Source: Myrica gale
Taxonomy: Eukaryota; Streptophyta; Magnoliopsida; Fagales; Myricaceae
DNA: 64,000 bases
Direction of reading: 5' to 3'
NCBI GenBank assembly: GCA_963930655.1
Contig: OZ005607.1
Location: 26,668,874 to 26,732,873, forward strand
Below, piece after piece: positions 34,686 through 47,087 of this stretch (within the stretch, counting starts at the first letter, position 1; each line of letters starts with the position of its first letter). The notes below the pieces were generated by a model. That model did no database searches. It saw only the letters and a program-made list of their open reading frames with translations, and was not told where the DNA came from. Position numbers and translations under genes: made by a program.

Positions 34686-35802
34686 GGTGTCTTTATTATT
34701 ACCTTCGCACAAATTGTTTGAATGAGGATAATTATGCTAATTTTTTTTTTCTATTTGTTTCTCATGATGGCTTGGAAGTATGTATTTACTGCGTAGGGCT
34801 GCGGAGAAATTATTATTTCTTTAATTTTACAACTATGGGCAGTTCAAAAGGGGTGTATAACCAAACACTTCTAAAAGATGTCGTACAATAGAGAGATGCT
34901 TTGAATAAATATTATAGTGAAAATTGATGATTGGATAAGGAGAGAAATAATATTTGTAGATATTATATTATGTCAAAATATAATAAAGAGGATTATTTTG
35001 TTGTTATATGGTATAATACTAATAAGTTTAAATTTTTTTGGATAATTAGTATATTCTTGTAGTATTAGAACTAAACTCTAAAGTTGGAGACTTATTCCGC
35101 GCTTTATTTTAATTTTCATTAAATATTATCCGGCCTTCCTAATACACAGGAGATTTCGGCCCCACACATGAGAGAGATCAGTATTAACCAATATACTTTA
35201 AATAATAAAAGAGAGTATTAGAGAATAAAATTTAAATAATAAAAAACTAAACTGGGCTAAAGTGATAACGGATCCAAATTTGGGCATTGAGGAGAAAGAG
35301 TTGGGCTGCGTCTGGTATATGAGATACTGTTGCTCTACATGGTTTGCTATTAAAGTATTACCTCGTCATTCTTGTGCCTTTTCCTTCATTAAACTAAAGT
35401 AATATTTGAGTGTGTTTGAATGCTAAATTTTAAGAGCTAATTAAAAAATAAGAAAATCATATTTCTCTTCGTCAAATAAATAATTCTTTTTCATTATAAT
35501 ATTCATTTAAATCTTTTTTCTCTTTACTTTTTTATCAAATACCATAAATTACCATCTTCATTTTTTCACCACGCTCATATCTCAAAATTTTGACACTCAA
35601 ACATATCTTAACACCCTAAGTTGAAAGTATAATGCCTAAGATTCACTTTTTACATTTTGATAAATTTCACAAGAAATCTTCAAACGTATTGAAGCTGGAC
35701 ATGCATAGAAGAAATAAAGAAGTAAAGCAGCTGACGGTATCAAAAGGTGAAGGCCCGAAAAGGGTCTATACGGGTGGGTTTTGTGTGTCAAAATTAAATT
35801 TT
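34686..35802. other. 3' flank of gene B; no gene
   Basis: The first 140 bp (TTGTTTGAATGAGGATAATTATG, then GGCTTGGAAGTATGTATTTACTGCG) match the start of the FBD fragment at 17110-17480, so debris of a further FBD copy begins here. The remainder is AT-rich spacer. Confidence 0.45.
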
Positions 35803-36319
35803 GGGAGATTAATAGTTTATTCCTTATATTTTTGGCACTTTTTCAATTGAGTCCCTCACTTTCAAACTTTAAAATTTTAGTCCTTAAAATCTTTTTTTTT
35901 ATTATTTTATAAAAATGCTCTGCCATCATTCTTCCGTCCATTTGCTTAACGGAGCTGTCTAACATGTCAACCAATTTAACACGCCACGTCAGATCATAGT
36001 AAGCCCTTACATGATCAAGACGGTGCCTCTCTACATCAATAAAACCAATCTAAGTCAATTTACTTTTCTGCCCTAGCTTAAAACGCAACACCCAAAATAA
36101 TTTACTGTTTTTTATTCTCCCACACCCTTTTCCCCTTTGTTTGCAATAACCAGATTGATATGATCTTCCATGATAAAAAAGATGTGAAAAATCTAGAGAG
36201 TAGAAACTTCCAATCAACAACGTTGAATTGCAGTCTGCACATGGGTTTTGGGTGCTACTTTTTAAGCTAGGGCAGAAAAGTAAATTTACTTGATTGGTTT
36301 TATTCACTAAAAAAAAAAC

Positions 36320-36665
36320 GGCTTTTAGCCGCGGTCCAGATCGCCGCTAAATCACCGCCACAGTAGGCTATAGCGGCGGTTTTTGAGACCGCGGGTATAT
36401 ACAAACCTATAGCCGCGGTCTCTAGCCGCGGTCCAGACCGCCGCTAGATAACCATACCTGTAGCGGCACTCTTATAGCGGCGGGCGAGACCGCCGCTATA
36501 GACTCGCCAACCTATAGGGGCGGTCATCTAGCGGCGGGTTAGACCGCCGCTATAGACCCACCAACCTATAGTGGCGATCATATAGCGACGGTCTAGACCG
36601 CCGCTATAGACCGCATACCTTTAGTGGCGGTCATATAGCGGCGGTCTAGACCGCTGCTATATACC
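36320..36665. repeat. left subterminal repeats of the 5.8-kb CACTA
   Basis: About ten copies of a unit like TAGCGGCGGTCTAGACCGCC alternate in orientation. In CACTA elements such arrays bind the TNPA-type protein. Confidence 0.85.
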
Positions 36666-36850
36666 CACAACACATTTTTTTGCTTTTTTTCTATAATTTT
36701 TAAATACAAATTTTATTACAAATTTTATTTATTGATGCAAAAAGAGAAAAGTATAATAAAATAAAATATATTTTATAATTGACTAAATAATGTCTTACAA
36801 GTTTTTGGATAAACACAAATTAGTTCTAAAAGTTTTTAGTAGTTTAAAAA

Positions 36851-37773
36851 CTAATAAGTAATGACATTTAACAACAAAGCTTCAACACTTGTACCTGCTC
36901 CAGCACTTTCTGCACCATCTACACTACCATTAGCGCCGTCGCCCTCGCCATCAACATTATCTGCAATTGCAATATTGAAAAATTAAGAAACAATAATGAC
37001 ATGAACAAATATAGGAATAAATAAATACAAACACAAAAGCTTAGTGTACACTTAAAATCAAATTAATGGCAGTCTTCAATTATGTTAGTATCTTACCATT
37101 AAACGTTTTTCGACTTGCACGAGATGATCTAGGAATTGATGGTGGAACTTGGTCGAGATTGAGATTGACAACATTTTGGTCTTCACGCTGCTCCTACAAA
37201 AGTTAAACAAACAATTATTTAAGAAAATACATAAACAGAATCAATAGTGATTATGTGAGGGTGAATAAAATTTCTACCCAGGCTTTAGCCATCATTTGGA
37301 TTGTATGTTGAAGCGATGAAATCTGAGACTCCATAGCCTTCATTTTATCCTGCATTTCCATCATTTCCTCATTATTAGAGGATGCAGTCTGAGTAGATAT
37401 TCTGCTGATGTTTGCAGATTAAGATGAAGGAGTTGGTCCTAGTCCAATGCCGCGAATGCGACCACGTCGTTCTGGACCAATAACTTGTGCATAACGGTCA
37501 GATGGTGACCAACTGATGCTGCCACCCATTGTAGATTGACTCAAGGGTTGTGAAATTGTTAGTTCATTCATTTCAATCTCCTTCATTCGCTTCTGAAAGA
37601 ATAAAACATACAGTTAAATTATGAATTAAAATTTACACATTCAAATAAAATATGATCTAATAGTGACATACTATTTTGTCTGCTACATCTGGATTCATTG
37701 GAGACCCGTCAGACCGTGAATGGATAGCTTTATACAACTCTGCTCGATCAATTATAACTTGTTTCTCTTTTTC
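36851..37773 (-). pseudogene. CACTA Transposase_24/Ptta-type protein, 3' exons
   Basis: Four minus-strand exons with GT-AG borders stay in one frame: 37773-37672, 37592-37278, 37193-37097 and 36960-36851, ending in TAG. In order they read AELYKAIHSRSDGSPMNPDV, then the diagnostic ISWSPSDRYAQVIGPERRGR and IRGIGLGPTPSS. A coiled coil follows (MQDKMKAMESQISSLQHTI), then a Ser/Arg stretch and an acidic Gly-rich tail. A TAA follows GPTPSS, so the frame carries one premature stop. The N-terminal half was not recognised. This is the accessory protein (TNPA-like) rather than the DDE transposase. Confidence 0.8.
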
Positions 37774-38920
37774 CTGCATCACAAACGCCATATAGAATGA
37801 TGAAATTATAAATTACTTATAAGAATCCTAATAATAATTTATATAAAAAGCTAGCAATATCCCCAAAATCCTACAAAAAATTTATATAGAACAAACAAAA
37901 GATAGTCCAAAATCTAAACAAGAAAAATTGAAATGTACAGATGTAAGTGTCATGTTAGGTTTAAGAATAACATAACATGTAAATCTTTATCGTTATGGAT
38001 ATGAAACCCAAAGATTTTGTTGATAACAGGTTTCCGGATTCCTGACATTGTGAAAATTAAACTATGAGATAAGGTAATCAAAGGAATAATAATACAAACT
38101 AATATAGCATAATGCAACTCTACTGACCACAACTGAAGTGCAAACTGGATGAGATTCCCAATACTCTCCAGTGACAAATGGGTGTTGTAGATTTAACATA
38201 AACAGTAATATAAGTAAGAAACTTGTCATTGTACAAGAATACATATGAATGACAGTAGTATTCAGATTCAATGGGCATAGTCAACACGAGCAAGTGTTTT
38301 AGGCATGTATATCATGATGCTTTTACCACTGCTGCTTAATCTATGCACGCATCATACATAATAACTTAAGAAATTACCTGCAGCAAGTCTGATGCAGCAG
38401 ACCTTACGTTATGTTCCCTACCATCACAGTTTGATGGGTGTAAGAATTTCAAAGAAGAAAAGTTAGGTAATAGAAATCACAAGGTAAAACCAGTAGATTT
38501 ATAGAGAAATGCTTCGGTGTGTGTTTGGGAAGGGGGGATTAGAAACATGACAACAGGGAGAAACGCAGAAACAAGGAATGTACTTCTGTAAACATTTTAA
38601 TAGAAAGTCCTTTGCCTCAGCGGAGAGATGCTCAGGGATGGGCGGATGGGAATCTCTTGGATAATATAACATTTAAGACATTATAATGAGCAAGTTGCTA
38701 GTTGGTTCAGTTAGATCTTAACTAGCTTCCTAAGGATGATATTAAGGTAACATACAGATACAAACAGAAAATATATAACAGAGGTGATGCATCTGTCACA
38801 TTCTCCTGTCAAACGTGAGACTACATTCAAGATTTTCATCAGAAATTATTTAGCCTAGGATATCAAGAACCATATGGGATGTGAGAGACAACAGGGGTCA
38901 ATTTGAGATAAAAAACCAAA

Positions 38921-39045
38921 GAGTTACATATTATTTTTAAGCTATGTAGAACCAAATAATACTTGTAGAGTTACATCTTATTTTTAAGCTATGTAGAACC
39001 AAATAATACTTGTAGAGTTACATCTTATTTTTAAGCTCAGTTGGT
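38921..39045. repeat. 47-bp tandem repeat, about 2.6 units
   Basis: A unit beginning GAGTTACATMTTATTTTTAA recurs at 38921, 38968 and 39015 inside the CACTA interior. The units are nearly identical, so the duplication is recent. Confidence 0.8.
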
Positions 39046-40228
39046 ATAGATCCGACATTTTCTTTTCAATCAATTCCCAATTGCACAAAGCAATATGATC
39101 AAGGTGATACACTGACCATTTGTGATAGGCTACTGCTCCTGAAAAGCAAAGTGGATTAGGAAATTCCAAACCATCTCCATGTAAATGAAATGAACTTAGT
39201 CATAAAAATCATGCAATTTCTAAATGCTTTCACAATATGAAATGAAAATCTCTGACACTTCAATAACATCACCTAGAGACACCTGATAATGTTCCAAAGA
39301 CACAAGTGAGCCTCTAAACAAATCGACAACATATGGCACCAAAACTTCAAAAGAAGCAGGAAATCTACCAGCAACTATGCATCTTCTGAAAGAAACAAAA
39401 AAAATATTTCCCTTCTAAGCAAAGGGTGCAAACTTGAAAACTGACATTATTCTCACAAATACACGGTTCACTTATTCCTATGTTTGTAGTAATTTCTTCT
39501 TTATAATGGTAGCCAATCCAAACCTCCTCTACCAAAATATTTTCAAAACTCGCATTATGGATTTAATCAAAACTTGTTTCATTATTCATAGTGCTAAAAG
39601 TGTAGGAAAACACATAGATTGCAAGTAGAAATCAAGAATCAAATACTTCAGCACCAAGATGCAAAATTATTTTGTGCAGCCGAACAACTAAGGAAACAAC
39701 AAAAAAAACATTTTCTGCTTTGTGGTGGATGGCCAGGTGAAAAACTTTGCAAACGAAAACCAAAAGCCCTTTGTCTAACAGAGGAAAAAACATTCAAAAA
39801 CTCATGCAAAAATTTACCAAAATCATAAACAAAAAAATAATAAAAATTTCAACCAAAAATCCAAAATCTGCAAATCCCAATCGAACTCAACAAATCCCAA
39901 ACGAAATTCAAATTGCATTCAAAATCAACCGGCCAAAAAAATCTACCAAATCGGCAAATCCCAAACAAACTCAAAAAAATCCAAAACAAAATCAACTAAA
40001 TGAAATTCTAATCACATTCAAAATCTACAAGCCATATCGCATTCAAATTTCAAATCAACACTGAGAGAAAAGAGAAATACAAAATTCCCTAAACCCATAT
40101 CATGCACAATCATAGAGCTTCCTAGAGCTTCGGGCTGCAGATATTCAAAATCAAAGCATAAGCTTGAAGATAAAATTTACCTTCGATTTCAGCTCTGCAG
40201 ATATTCCTAGAGCTTCAGGCTGTGTAAT

Positions 40229-40620
40229 TTGTCCAGATTTTACACGTACAGCACAACTAGGGAGAGAGGGACGGAGAGGCAGAGAGGGAGAGGCAGAGAG
40301 GGAGAGAGAGAGCCGGAGGAGGAGAGCTGGAGAGGCAAAATGACTCGTGAGAGAGGGCTAGAACAGTGGTTGTGGAGGAGGAGAGACGATCGGAGAGGGG
40401 GACAGGGCCGAGAGGCGAGAGCCCGAGAGGGAGAGAGAGAGCTGGCGTGAGAGAGGCAGAGTGAGAGAGGGCAAGAGGCTGGCGTTTTGAGACCACGGCA
40501 GAGTGAGGAGGAGAGAGGGACGGTCGGACGGAGGCTGGCGTCAGGCGGGGGAGAAGAGTGACACTGTGAGAATTGAAAGAGGGGGAGCCGGCCGGGGAGG
40601 GGAGACTGCGCAGGGTGAAC
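40229..40620. repeat. purine-rich GAGAGGG tract in the CACTA interior
   Basis: The GAGAGGGAGAG composition produces long serine/proline-rich frames on the minus strand that are not credible genes. Position and orientation fit a leader for the minus-strand transposon gene. Confidence 0.6.
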
Positions 40621-40675
40621 ACGCTTCACCCTGTTTTCAGTAGTTTTTTTGAACGGTGCTGTTTTTTCAGGGGGT

Positions 40676-40810
40676 GGGCTGGGCCTTTCGGGCTGGGGAC
40701 CTGGGCGCCTGAGGGGGGCGGGCTGGGCCATTGAGTCTGGGGGCCTGGGCGCCTGATAGGGGCGGGCTGGGCATTTCGGGCTGGGCCTTTCGGGATGGGG
40801 GCCTGGCCCA
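40676..40810. repeat. 44-bp GC-rich tandem repeat, three units
   Basis: Units starting GGGCTGGGC at about 40676, 40720 and 40764 share CCTGGGCGCCTGA. This GC-rich island contrasts with the AT-rich DNA that follows. Confidence 0.7.
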
Positions 40811-41514
40811 TATAAAAAAAATAAAAATTTGATGGTTTTTTTAGTATTTAATAGTATTTAAAAATCTTTATAATTATTATTAAATATATATGATATTATT
40901 TTACACTATTTTTTATAACTAGTATAATAATATTAATTAAAATAAATTAGTTGTAATAATATATAATACTTATAATTTAAAATATAATACTTTTTATATA
41001 ATATTACATGATTTGTTATATGCGTTTATCGTATACAAGATGTGTTAATTACCCTAAGTATTTTTATATGTATGTACCAATATACTTAATGAACAAATCA
41101 TAGCCCCTATGACTATATATTAAGTTATGTACTTTAATTACAAAAGATAATCTCACAATATCTTAAATAATATGTTTTAAATAAATAGTATTATATTAAT
41201 AATTATTCCAAACATATATGCTCATTATAAATATGATTATAGATGTCTTCTAAACTACTTAGCTTTAGTCAATAAATATGCAATTACCATAATAATTATC
41301 AGTATAATTTAAAATATATCATATAACAACTTCAATTTTCATAACAATCCATCTAATTTCATATTTTATTAAGTAGGTCCACTAAAATAAAAATTTTCAT
41401 ATACATGACAAAATAAAATTTTGTATCAAATGAATATAATAATATATAAAATAATTATTTACATTAATTAACTTATAATTAATAAATAAAAACTGTTATT
41501 TTTAATTAGCCCTA

Positions 41515-42105
41515 TAGCAGCGTTTTTTTTAAAAACGCTGCTAAAAGTGTAATATACAGCGGCGGTCACAGAAACCGCCGCTGTAGATACCTGATTTATA
41601 GCAGCGTTTTATGTTTAACGCTGCTATAAACTAACACTCTAGCAGCGGTCACATAGACCGCCGCTGTATATTACACCTTTAGCAGCGTTTTTTCCAAAAA
41701 CGCTGCTAAAAATGTCTTCTTTAGCCGCGTTTTTAAATAAATGCCGCTAAAGGTGTAATCTACAGCGGCGGTCACATAGACCGCCGCTGTAGATACCAGA
41801 TTTATAGCAGCGTTTTATGTTTAACGCTGCTATAAACTATCCCTATAGCCGCGGTCACATAGACCGCCGCTGTGTATCACATCTTTAGCAGCGTTTTCGA
41901 GAAAACGCTGCTAAAAATGTCTCCTTTATCCGCGTTTTTAAATAAACGCCGCTATATGGGTTATATAGCAGCGGTCCAAGACCGCGGCTAAAAAACCGCG
42001 GCTATAGATAAATATTTTGCAGCGGTTTTTTAAAACGCCGCTAAAAACACCATTTAGCGGCGTTTTTAGAGACCGCCGCTAAAAAGACCGCGGCTATAGA
42101 CTGGT
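41515..42105. repeat. right subterminal repeats of the 5.8-kb CACTA
   Basis: Alternating words such as TAGCAGCGTTTT, AACGCTGCTA, CAGCGGCGGTC and GACCGCCGCTGTA occur at least fifteen times. The right array differs in sequence from the left (GCAGCGTTTT-type). Confidence 0.85.
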
Positions 42106-42368
42106 TTTTTTGTAGTGATTGATGTAGAGACTCACCGTTTTGATTATGTGAGGTGTTCCTATAACCTGGTGTGGAAATAATGTCACGTGTCAAATTGGTT
42201 GACGTGTCAAAAGAGCTCTGTTAAACAGATAGACGAAAGAGTAACGGGATAGCGTTTTTGTAAAAAAAAAAGACTTAAGAACTAAAATTTTGAAGTTTGA
42301 AAATAAGGGACTAAATTGAAAAAGTACCCAAAATTCAAGGACTAAACTAACAATTTCCCTTAAAATTT

Positions 42369-42974
42369 GATTTAATTAAACAATACCCAAAATATTTCGT
42401 ATTTATATATTTTCTAGAATATTCCTTAGTTCTGATCAGCTAGTTTTGTTTGCATTTACGTTTACTACTTAAAGGCTGATTGCTGAATTCATTCTTCATT
42501 TTATGCAGTGGCAGTCGACCTGCAATTTCTTTCGATGGTCATGGATCCCCGGCCCCTACCTGTTCATTCCTCAAGAATAATTTTAGTATTAGCTTGTCCG
42601 ACATTTAAGAGTATGTTCTCAAGATTCTCTAGCTTATTAATTACGAAAAATAAATTAAGCCAACCGAATTAATCTTTGGATAACTAGTGGGTCTTTATGC
42701 ACCGAGCTACGACATATTCTCCAACTCAAGTATGATTAAAGACAACATGCTTACAGAGAAACTATTAAATAAATAAATTGCTTGTTCTGAATCTTGTTCA
42801 TTTTTAGGTTCATAGCTCAGGCATTCAAATGTAGGAAAAACTTTGCGGTTTTGTTATAATCCTGTCCTAAAAATCTGTTTACAACTTACAAGGAAAGAAA
42901 AGATTAATTCAGTACATGCCATCTCTCTAATTACCCATTTAATTCAGTCTAAAAAGTCCATCGATCGCGATTAT
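42369..42974. other. no recognised gene
   Basis: This is AT-rich spacer between the long-TIR element and the gypsy fossil. Confidence 0.4.
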
Positions 42975-43140
42975 TGATGACACCAATACTGAATTGGATC
43001 CAGCTCAAATCAATTTGGGTTGGATAGACACGATCACACTCGTGTCAAAGCCCAACAACAATGATTAGGCCCGTGTCGCATTAAGTCCAGAAGAAGAAAC
43101 CATGACACGTGTCACGGGCAGTTATAAAACAACTTATAAT

Positions 43141-43339
43141 GGGGATGTTTAAGTGTGGAAATTTTGGATATTGAGGTTTGTGAAATATTATAAAGTAGAG
43201 ATATTTTATGGGAGTTGGTGAAAAAGTGAAGAGAGAGAAGATTTTTAATAAATATTATAATAATAAAAAATTATGTAATGAATTTTTTAATATTAATCCC
43301 AAATAATTGACCCCAATTTTTTGGGGTTCGAACAAGTCC
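43141..43339. mobile_element. MITE, second copy of the 25748 family
   Basis: It starts GGGGATGTTTAAGTGTGG and ends GGGGTTCGAACAAGTCC. It is co-linear with 25748-25947 and inserted in the presumed gypsy LTR, so it is younger than that fossil. An AATG occurs at both borders. Confidence 0.65.
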
Positions 43340-44490
43340 AATGTGTGGTGACTCCACGATCTCACCGTTCTCGCAATCAAAGTAAATGCCCATTAAAGAG
43401 ACGTGTGAGGAGCATGTCTCGAGAGACAAAGCTATAGGTGTTAGATTCCCGCCAAAAAGGAAATATGAGGACATGGAGGAAACATCATAAAAGGAGGAAG
43501 ATCATTGATGGAAAATGTATGTGATTCTAGAGCAATAATATAATGAAATTCACATAAGACCAAATACTGACTTAGGCATCAGAGGTGCCTTACCTCGGTG
43601 TCCGGGGTCTTCTTTTTTATTTTACAGAAGAAGTTACGCGAAGATCGAGACGCATTTATTCCGAAGTGTTGACCATAAATCAACTGATTTATCAGTTGTC
43701 GTCGTCTGTGGGAACGTTTTAGTTATTGTGATAAAAGGTTTATGGTGACGACCAAGAGTAAAGGCAAAGGGAAGACCGGAGGTAATCCGAAACCACCTTC
43801 AGAACCTCCTCCGCAAAATGGATGAAGGGTTAGTGGAAACCGTCCACGAATTCCACACCAACACGAATCAAGAACCAATTCACAACAGGCAACCAGAAAA
43901 AGCATCAACGTAAACCAAATCAGCTCGTATTTGGTTTAGTATGCTAAGGTCGAACTTCATTTCGAGCTTCAAAGAGCTCAGCAGAGCCTTCGTCAGCCAC
44001 TTCATAAAAAGTAAAAAGCAGAAAAATCGGCCATCAATTGCCTCTCTACCCAGCAAAAAGAAGATGATAGCTTGCGAGACTACGTGGTACGTTTTAACCA
44101 AGAAAATCTCAACGTGTAAGATCTAGAAGATAAAGTGGTCCTCACCCTATAGTAGTTGGACTAACCGATGGAAGGTTTTCATTCTCTTTGAGAATGAAAC
44201 CTCCGGAGACCATCGGAGAATTTATGAAAAAAATGCAAAAATATATAAATGCAGAAGACATGGTAACAACTCGCAGGCAACAAGTCGTCGATCAAGAAGG
44301 AGCAGCAACCAAAAGGAGAAAATAAGTGATTCTGGCTAAACCTCATACAACGGAAAGAGACCGAAGAATGGAACCACGAGCTGAACCGCGAGTAGAACGT
44401 CTGAGGTTCCAATTTAAGCCCATCAACGCACCTCTAAGAAAGATCCTCATGGAAATCCGAAATGATCTCGAGATACAATGACCTCTAAAA

Positions 44491-45250
44491 ATGAGATCGG
44501 ATCCAGACAAAAGGGATGAACGAAAATTCTATCGTTTCCACAATGACTACGGTCATGACATGAATGAATGGATACACCTAAAAAGGCAAATCAAGGCCCT
44601 TATTCAACAAGGACGTCTCCGGAAATTCACCATAACCAGAGTGGGAAAGCCATTCAGAAGGGAAGCACGAACGCCCGAAAAATAATGTTTCAGACCTTAC
44701 CAAAGAAATGAAAGAGAACCCTGGGAAGAGCATAGAGGAGACGAGGCCCCGAGATAAGAAGCAAGACCGGAGGAAAAGCATCTGCCAAGAGCAATGAGCG
44801 AAATCAGGGTCATCTCTGGACGCCTCGCCATAGGAGGATTTTCTAAATCCTCGAGGAAGACCTATGTGAGACAGTTGCTTGTTGTAAAGATAACTAGCAA
44901 ACCTCAGCGTCCGATATTAGGAGAAGACAAACCTATCACATTCACAACCAAAGATATAGCGGGAATCGAGTATCCACATGATGATGCCCTGGTTATCGAT
45001 GCAATGATATCAAATTACAAGATCCGACGAATAATTTTCGACACCGAGAGTTCCGCCGACATCCTGTATGCTACTGCATACGATCAGATGAAGCTATTAA
45101 GAAAAACGATTAAACATGAAAGTACCAAACTCACTAGATTCACCGGCCACCAAGTATATACTCTCGGGATAACAAAATTACATTTCACCGTGGGAGAGCC
45201 TCCATGTGAAACATCGCTCTCTGTAACATTTCTAATGCCAATGGCCCTCG
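44491..45250 (+). pseudogene. Ty3/gypsy gag end and protease-like remnant
   Basis: The gag end is recognised by CHxxxGH-like spacing in FHNDYGHDMNEWIHLKRQI and QQGRLRKF. The protease region has a DTESSADILY motif, the equivalent of the family's DxGSSADIL site. This is a broken fossil with several breaks. Confidence 0.7.
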
Positions 45251-45410
45251 CGCCTCTCAAGCACCTTGAGAGTTCTAGCAACACCACTCGAAAAACCTCC
45301 AACATTGGCCAAGGCACAGATCAAGTAAGAGACATAAAGAGAAGAATCGAGAAGAACCAGATAGCAAGAAACAAAAGCTTGGAAAACAAGAAAGGGCGTA
45401 ATGGCTGATA

Positions 45411-45920
45411 AGCCGATAAAGCAGCCCTAAATAGGAAGGGCACAATGACTAGAATACCCTCGATAAAGACGCACCGTTTAAAAATATTCCTCGAGAAGTT
45501 TTGAAACGACGCCAATTAAATTTGCAGCTGAACAGTCGCAAGGAATGGCAACATGAATGACGCGGTTAATTGAAGGACGATATGATGTCCAGAAACGGAA
45601 TACGACACGTCGGATATTTTTTAAAAATCCCGAAGAGACGCCTACCAAATGACAATCATATGAACCGAAGATTCCTATGCAAAAAAAATACGTAATCACA
45701 CCAGATTACTAAAATACACATCATCATGGGAGGCAAGCGAAGCATTTTCTTAGGGGAATTTGAGAACATGCCAAAATAAATTCAGAAATTAAGCAACATT
45801 GTTGCCCAATACGCGCCCATGAAGGTCACGATCAGATGAACACATCGGCAACAACGTATATAAAAGACAAACATGCATCCAAGAATGGCAAAAAAAGAGT
45901 AGAAAGCAACTCCAGCAAAA
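45411..45920. other. no recognised gene; candidate promoter at its end
   Basis: No motif was recognised. TATATAAAA at 45857-45865 lies about 55 bp before the ATG of the F-box-like frame at 45921. Confidence 0.4.
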
Positions 45921-46625
45921 ATGGGTGAAATCAATCAACTCTCTTACCTTTCTCTCGACGTCCTCACCATTATTACTAGCTACACAATAAAGCAAGACGT
46001 TGAGGACTAGAAAATGTTCAAACTGGTGTCCAAAGAATGTTATCATGCGGTTTTGAATGATTTATCCTACATAATGATGAATCTTGAAGATTACTTAACC
46101 CCTTGGCAGCTAACAGACACCTGGCACTTAGTCGTAAAACGCTGTCGAGAAGTGGGAAACCCTCACAAGGTGTTTATGGAAGCAGCTCAATGGTTCAGTG
46201 AAGAGGGAGCAACTCCCGAAGTCGTCAACATGCCACAGAGAGCTGCTTCAGAAGGGCATAAATTAGCCTGCTACTTCCTAACAATCCACTACCATGCCGC
46301 AATAGAAGAAATATTCCATGAGCAAGCTTAGAAAATGATCTGGAGCTTGATAATGCAGCTTGAGAGAAAAGGAATAAGAATGATGACGAGGAAGGCGGAA
46401 GGTTGGCTGACACGCCACATCGGATACAGGGGGATGATTTTCCATGTGGACGATTACCTTCCTAGTCAGGTGGCTACAACCCACCTTTCAGGGAGGACTG
46501 CGGGAGGAAAAGCCAAAAAAATAAGCCTTTGCAAAACATTCTATGTAAATAGAGTGTTCAAACACCTTTACGAGTACATGTTAAGGCGATGGTCTGATCT
46601 GGATGCTTTACTTCATTTCCAGTAA
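45921..46625 (+). pseudogene. F-box-like single-exon gene with two internal TAG codons
   Basis: One continuous frame runs from an ATG to TAA (234 codons plus stop), interrupted only by TAG at 46008-46010 and 46329-46331. Both are TGG-to-TAG-like changes: the first is in an ED-x-KMFKLVSKECY context where plant F-boxes often have W or L. The start (LSYLSLDVLTIIT, then VSKECYHAVLN) looks like an F-box. The middle (VFMEAAQWFSEEG, AASEGHKLACYFLTI) resembles the Sel1-like part of At1g67623-type F-box proteins. The C-terminal 90 residues were not recognised. A TATA-like box precedes it. Few other lesions suggest recent loss of function, or TAG read-through, which is improbable. Confidence 0.5.
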
Positions 46626-47087
46626 TTAATGAAATTAACTTTTATTTTATAAAAGTTCTTTTTATAGGTTGTCTGGCATGAAACAAAGTATCTCATTCAA
46701 AATTAAATTATACGGCTTCAACTCAATTAAAAGGTGAATGTTGCAAAAAATAAACCAACAAAACAAAAGCTTCAAATTACTAACGAAGGAAACAAAAACA
46801 TTATTTGGTAACAACTATCCAAATAAGATCGATATGGCGTGCAAATCTCTGAATCATCAGACGCTACTGCATTAAATGCAATAGAATGTTCAAAGGCATG
46901 GTGAAATGATGCACATTGGCTTAAACGAATCGCCGAAAAACTGACATTGGCTACGTGTCATCCATGGACGACAATTAGCTGAAGCGTCAAAGGCCAAAGA
47001 CTGTTGCATTAAATGCAACGAACTGCCCGAAGCACGACGAAGCGATGCACGTCGATTCCTGCAGTCCCAGAGAAGCCATCATTCCTA
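46626..47087. other. no recognised gene
   Basis: The word GCATTAAATGCAA occurs near 46868 and 47005, hinting at a repeat or LTR fragment, but no element could be defined. Confidence 0.35.

Larger units (their letters stand above)
36305..42117 (-). mobile_element. CACTA (En/Spm) transposon, 5.8 kb, non-autonomous
   Basis: The ends are CACTAAAAAAAAAACGGC and TTTTTTTGTAGTG, flanked by the 3-bp duplication ATT (36302-36304 and 42118-42120). Subterminal repeats of CCGCCGCTATAGAC/GCGGCGGTC crowd 36320-36660 and 41515-42105. A minus-strand Transposase_24-like gene end is at 36851-37773. A TNP2-type DDE transposase was not found. The purine-rich block at 40229-40620 may be the element's promoter/leader. 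Confidence 0.93.
35803..42359. mobile_element. long-TIR (MULE-like) element split by a CACTA insertion
   Basis: The left arm (35803 to about 36100) and the right arm (about 36244-36304 continuing at 42118-42359) are inverted copies about 300 bp long. Shared segments include TCTCTACATCAATAAAACCA and CTGCCCTAGCTTAAAA. Outer ends are GGGAGATTAATAG and the inverse of GGGAAATTGTTAG. The flanking 9-mers are near-identical (TTAAATTTT and TTAAAATTT), as for MULEs. Without the CACTA it would be about 740 bp. Confidence 0.75.
42975..45410 (+). mobile_element. Ty3/gypsy (Tat-like) retrotransposon fossil, 5' part
   Basis: An LTR-like stretch (about 42975-43690) ends in GACTTAGGCATCAGAGGTGC and GGTGTCCGGGGTC. 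It is followed by TCGTCGTCTGTGGGAACG, which resembles the GCGCCGTCTGTGGGAA junction of this lineage. A gag region lies at about 43740-44690, and an aspartic-protease-like region follows (IRRIIFDTESSADILYATAY, LTRFTGHQVYTLGI). Reverse transcriptase, integrase and the second LTR were not found. It is broken, with several breaks, and a MITE sits in its LTR. Confidence 0.65.

Noticed and set aside
36320-36665. CRISPR-like regular repeats
   Set aside because: The short repeats alternate in orientation, spacers are not unique and the setting is a plant CACTA terminus.
40240-40731. 163- and 121-codon minus-strand frames
   Set aside because: They are low-complexity translations of a GAGAGGG tract within the CACTA, with two frames open at once and no motif.
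43880-44412. Minus-strand frames across the gypsy gag region
   Set aside because: They are antisense shadows of the plus-strand gag remnant.
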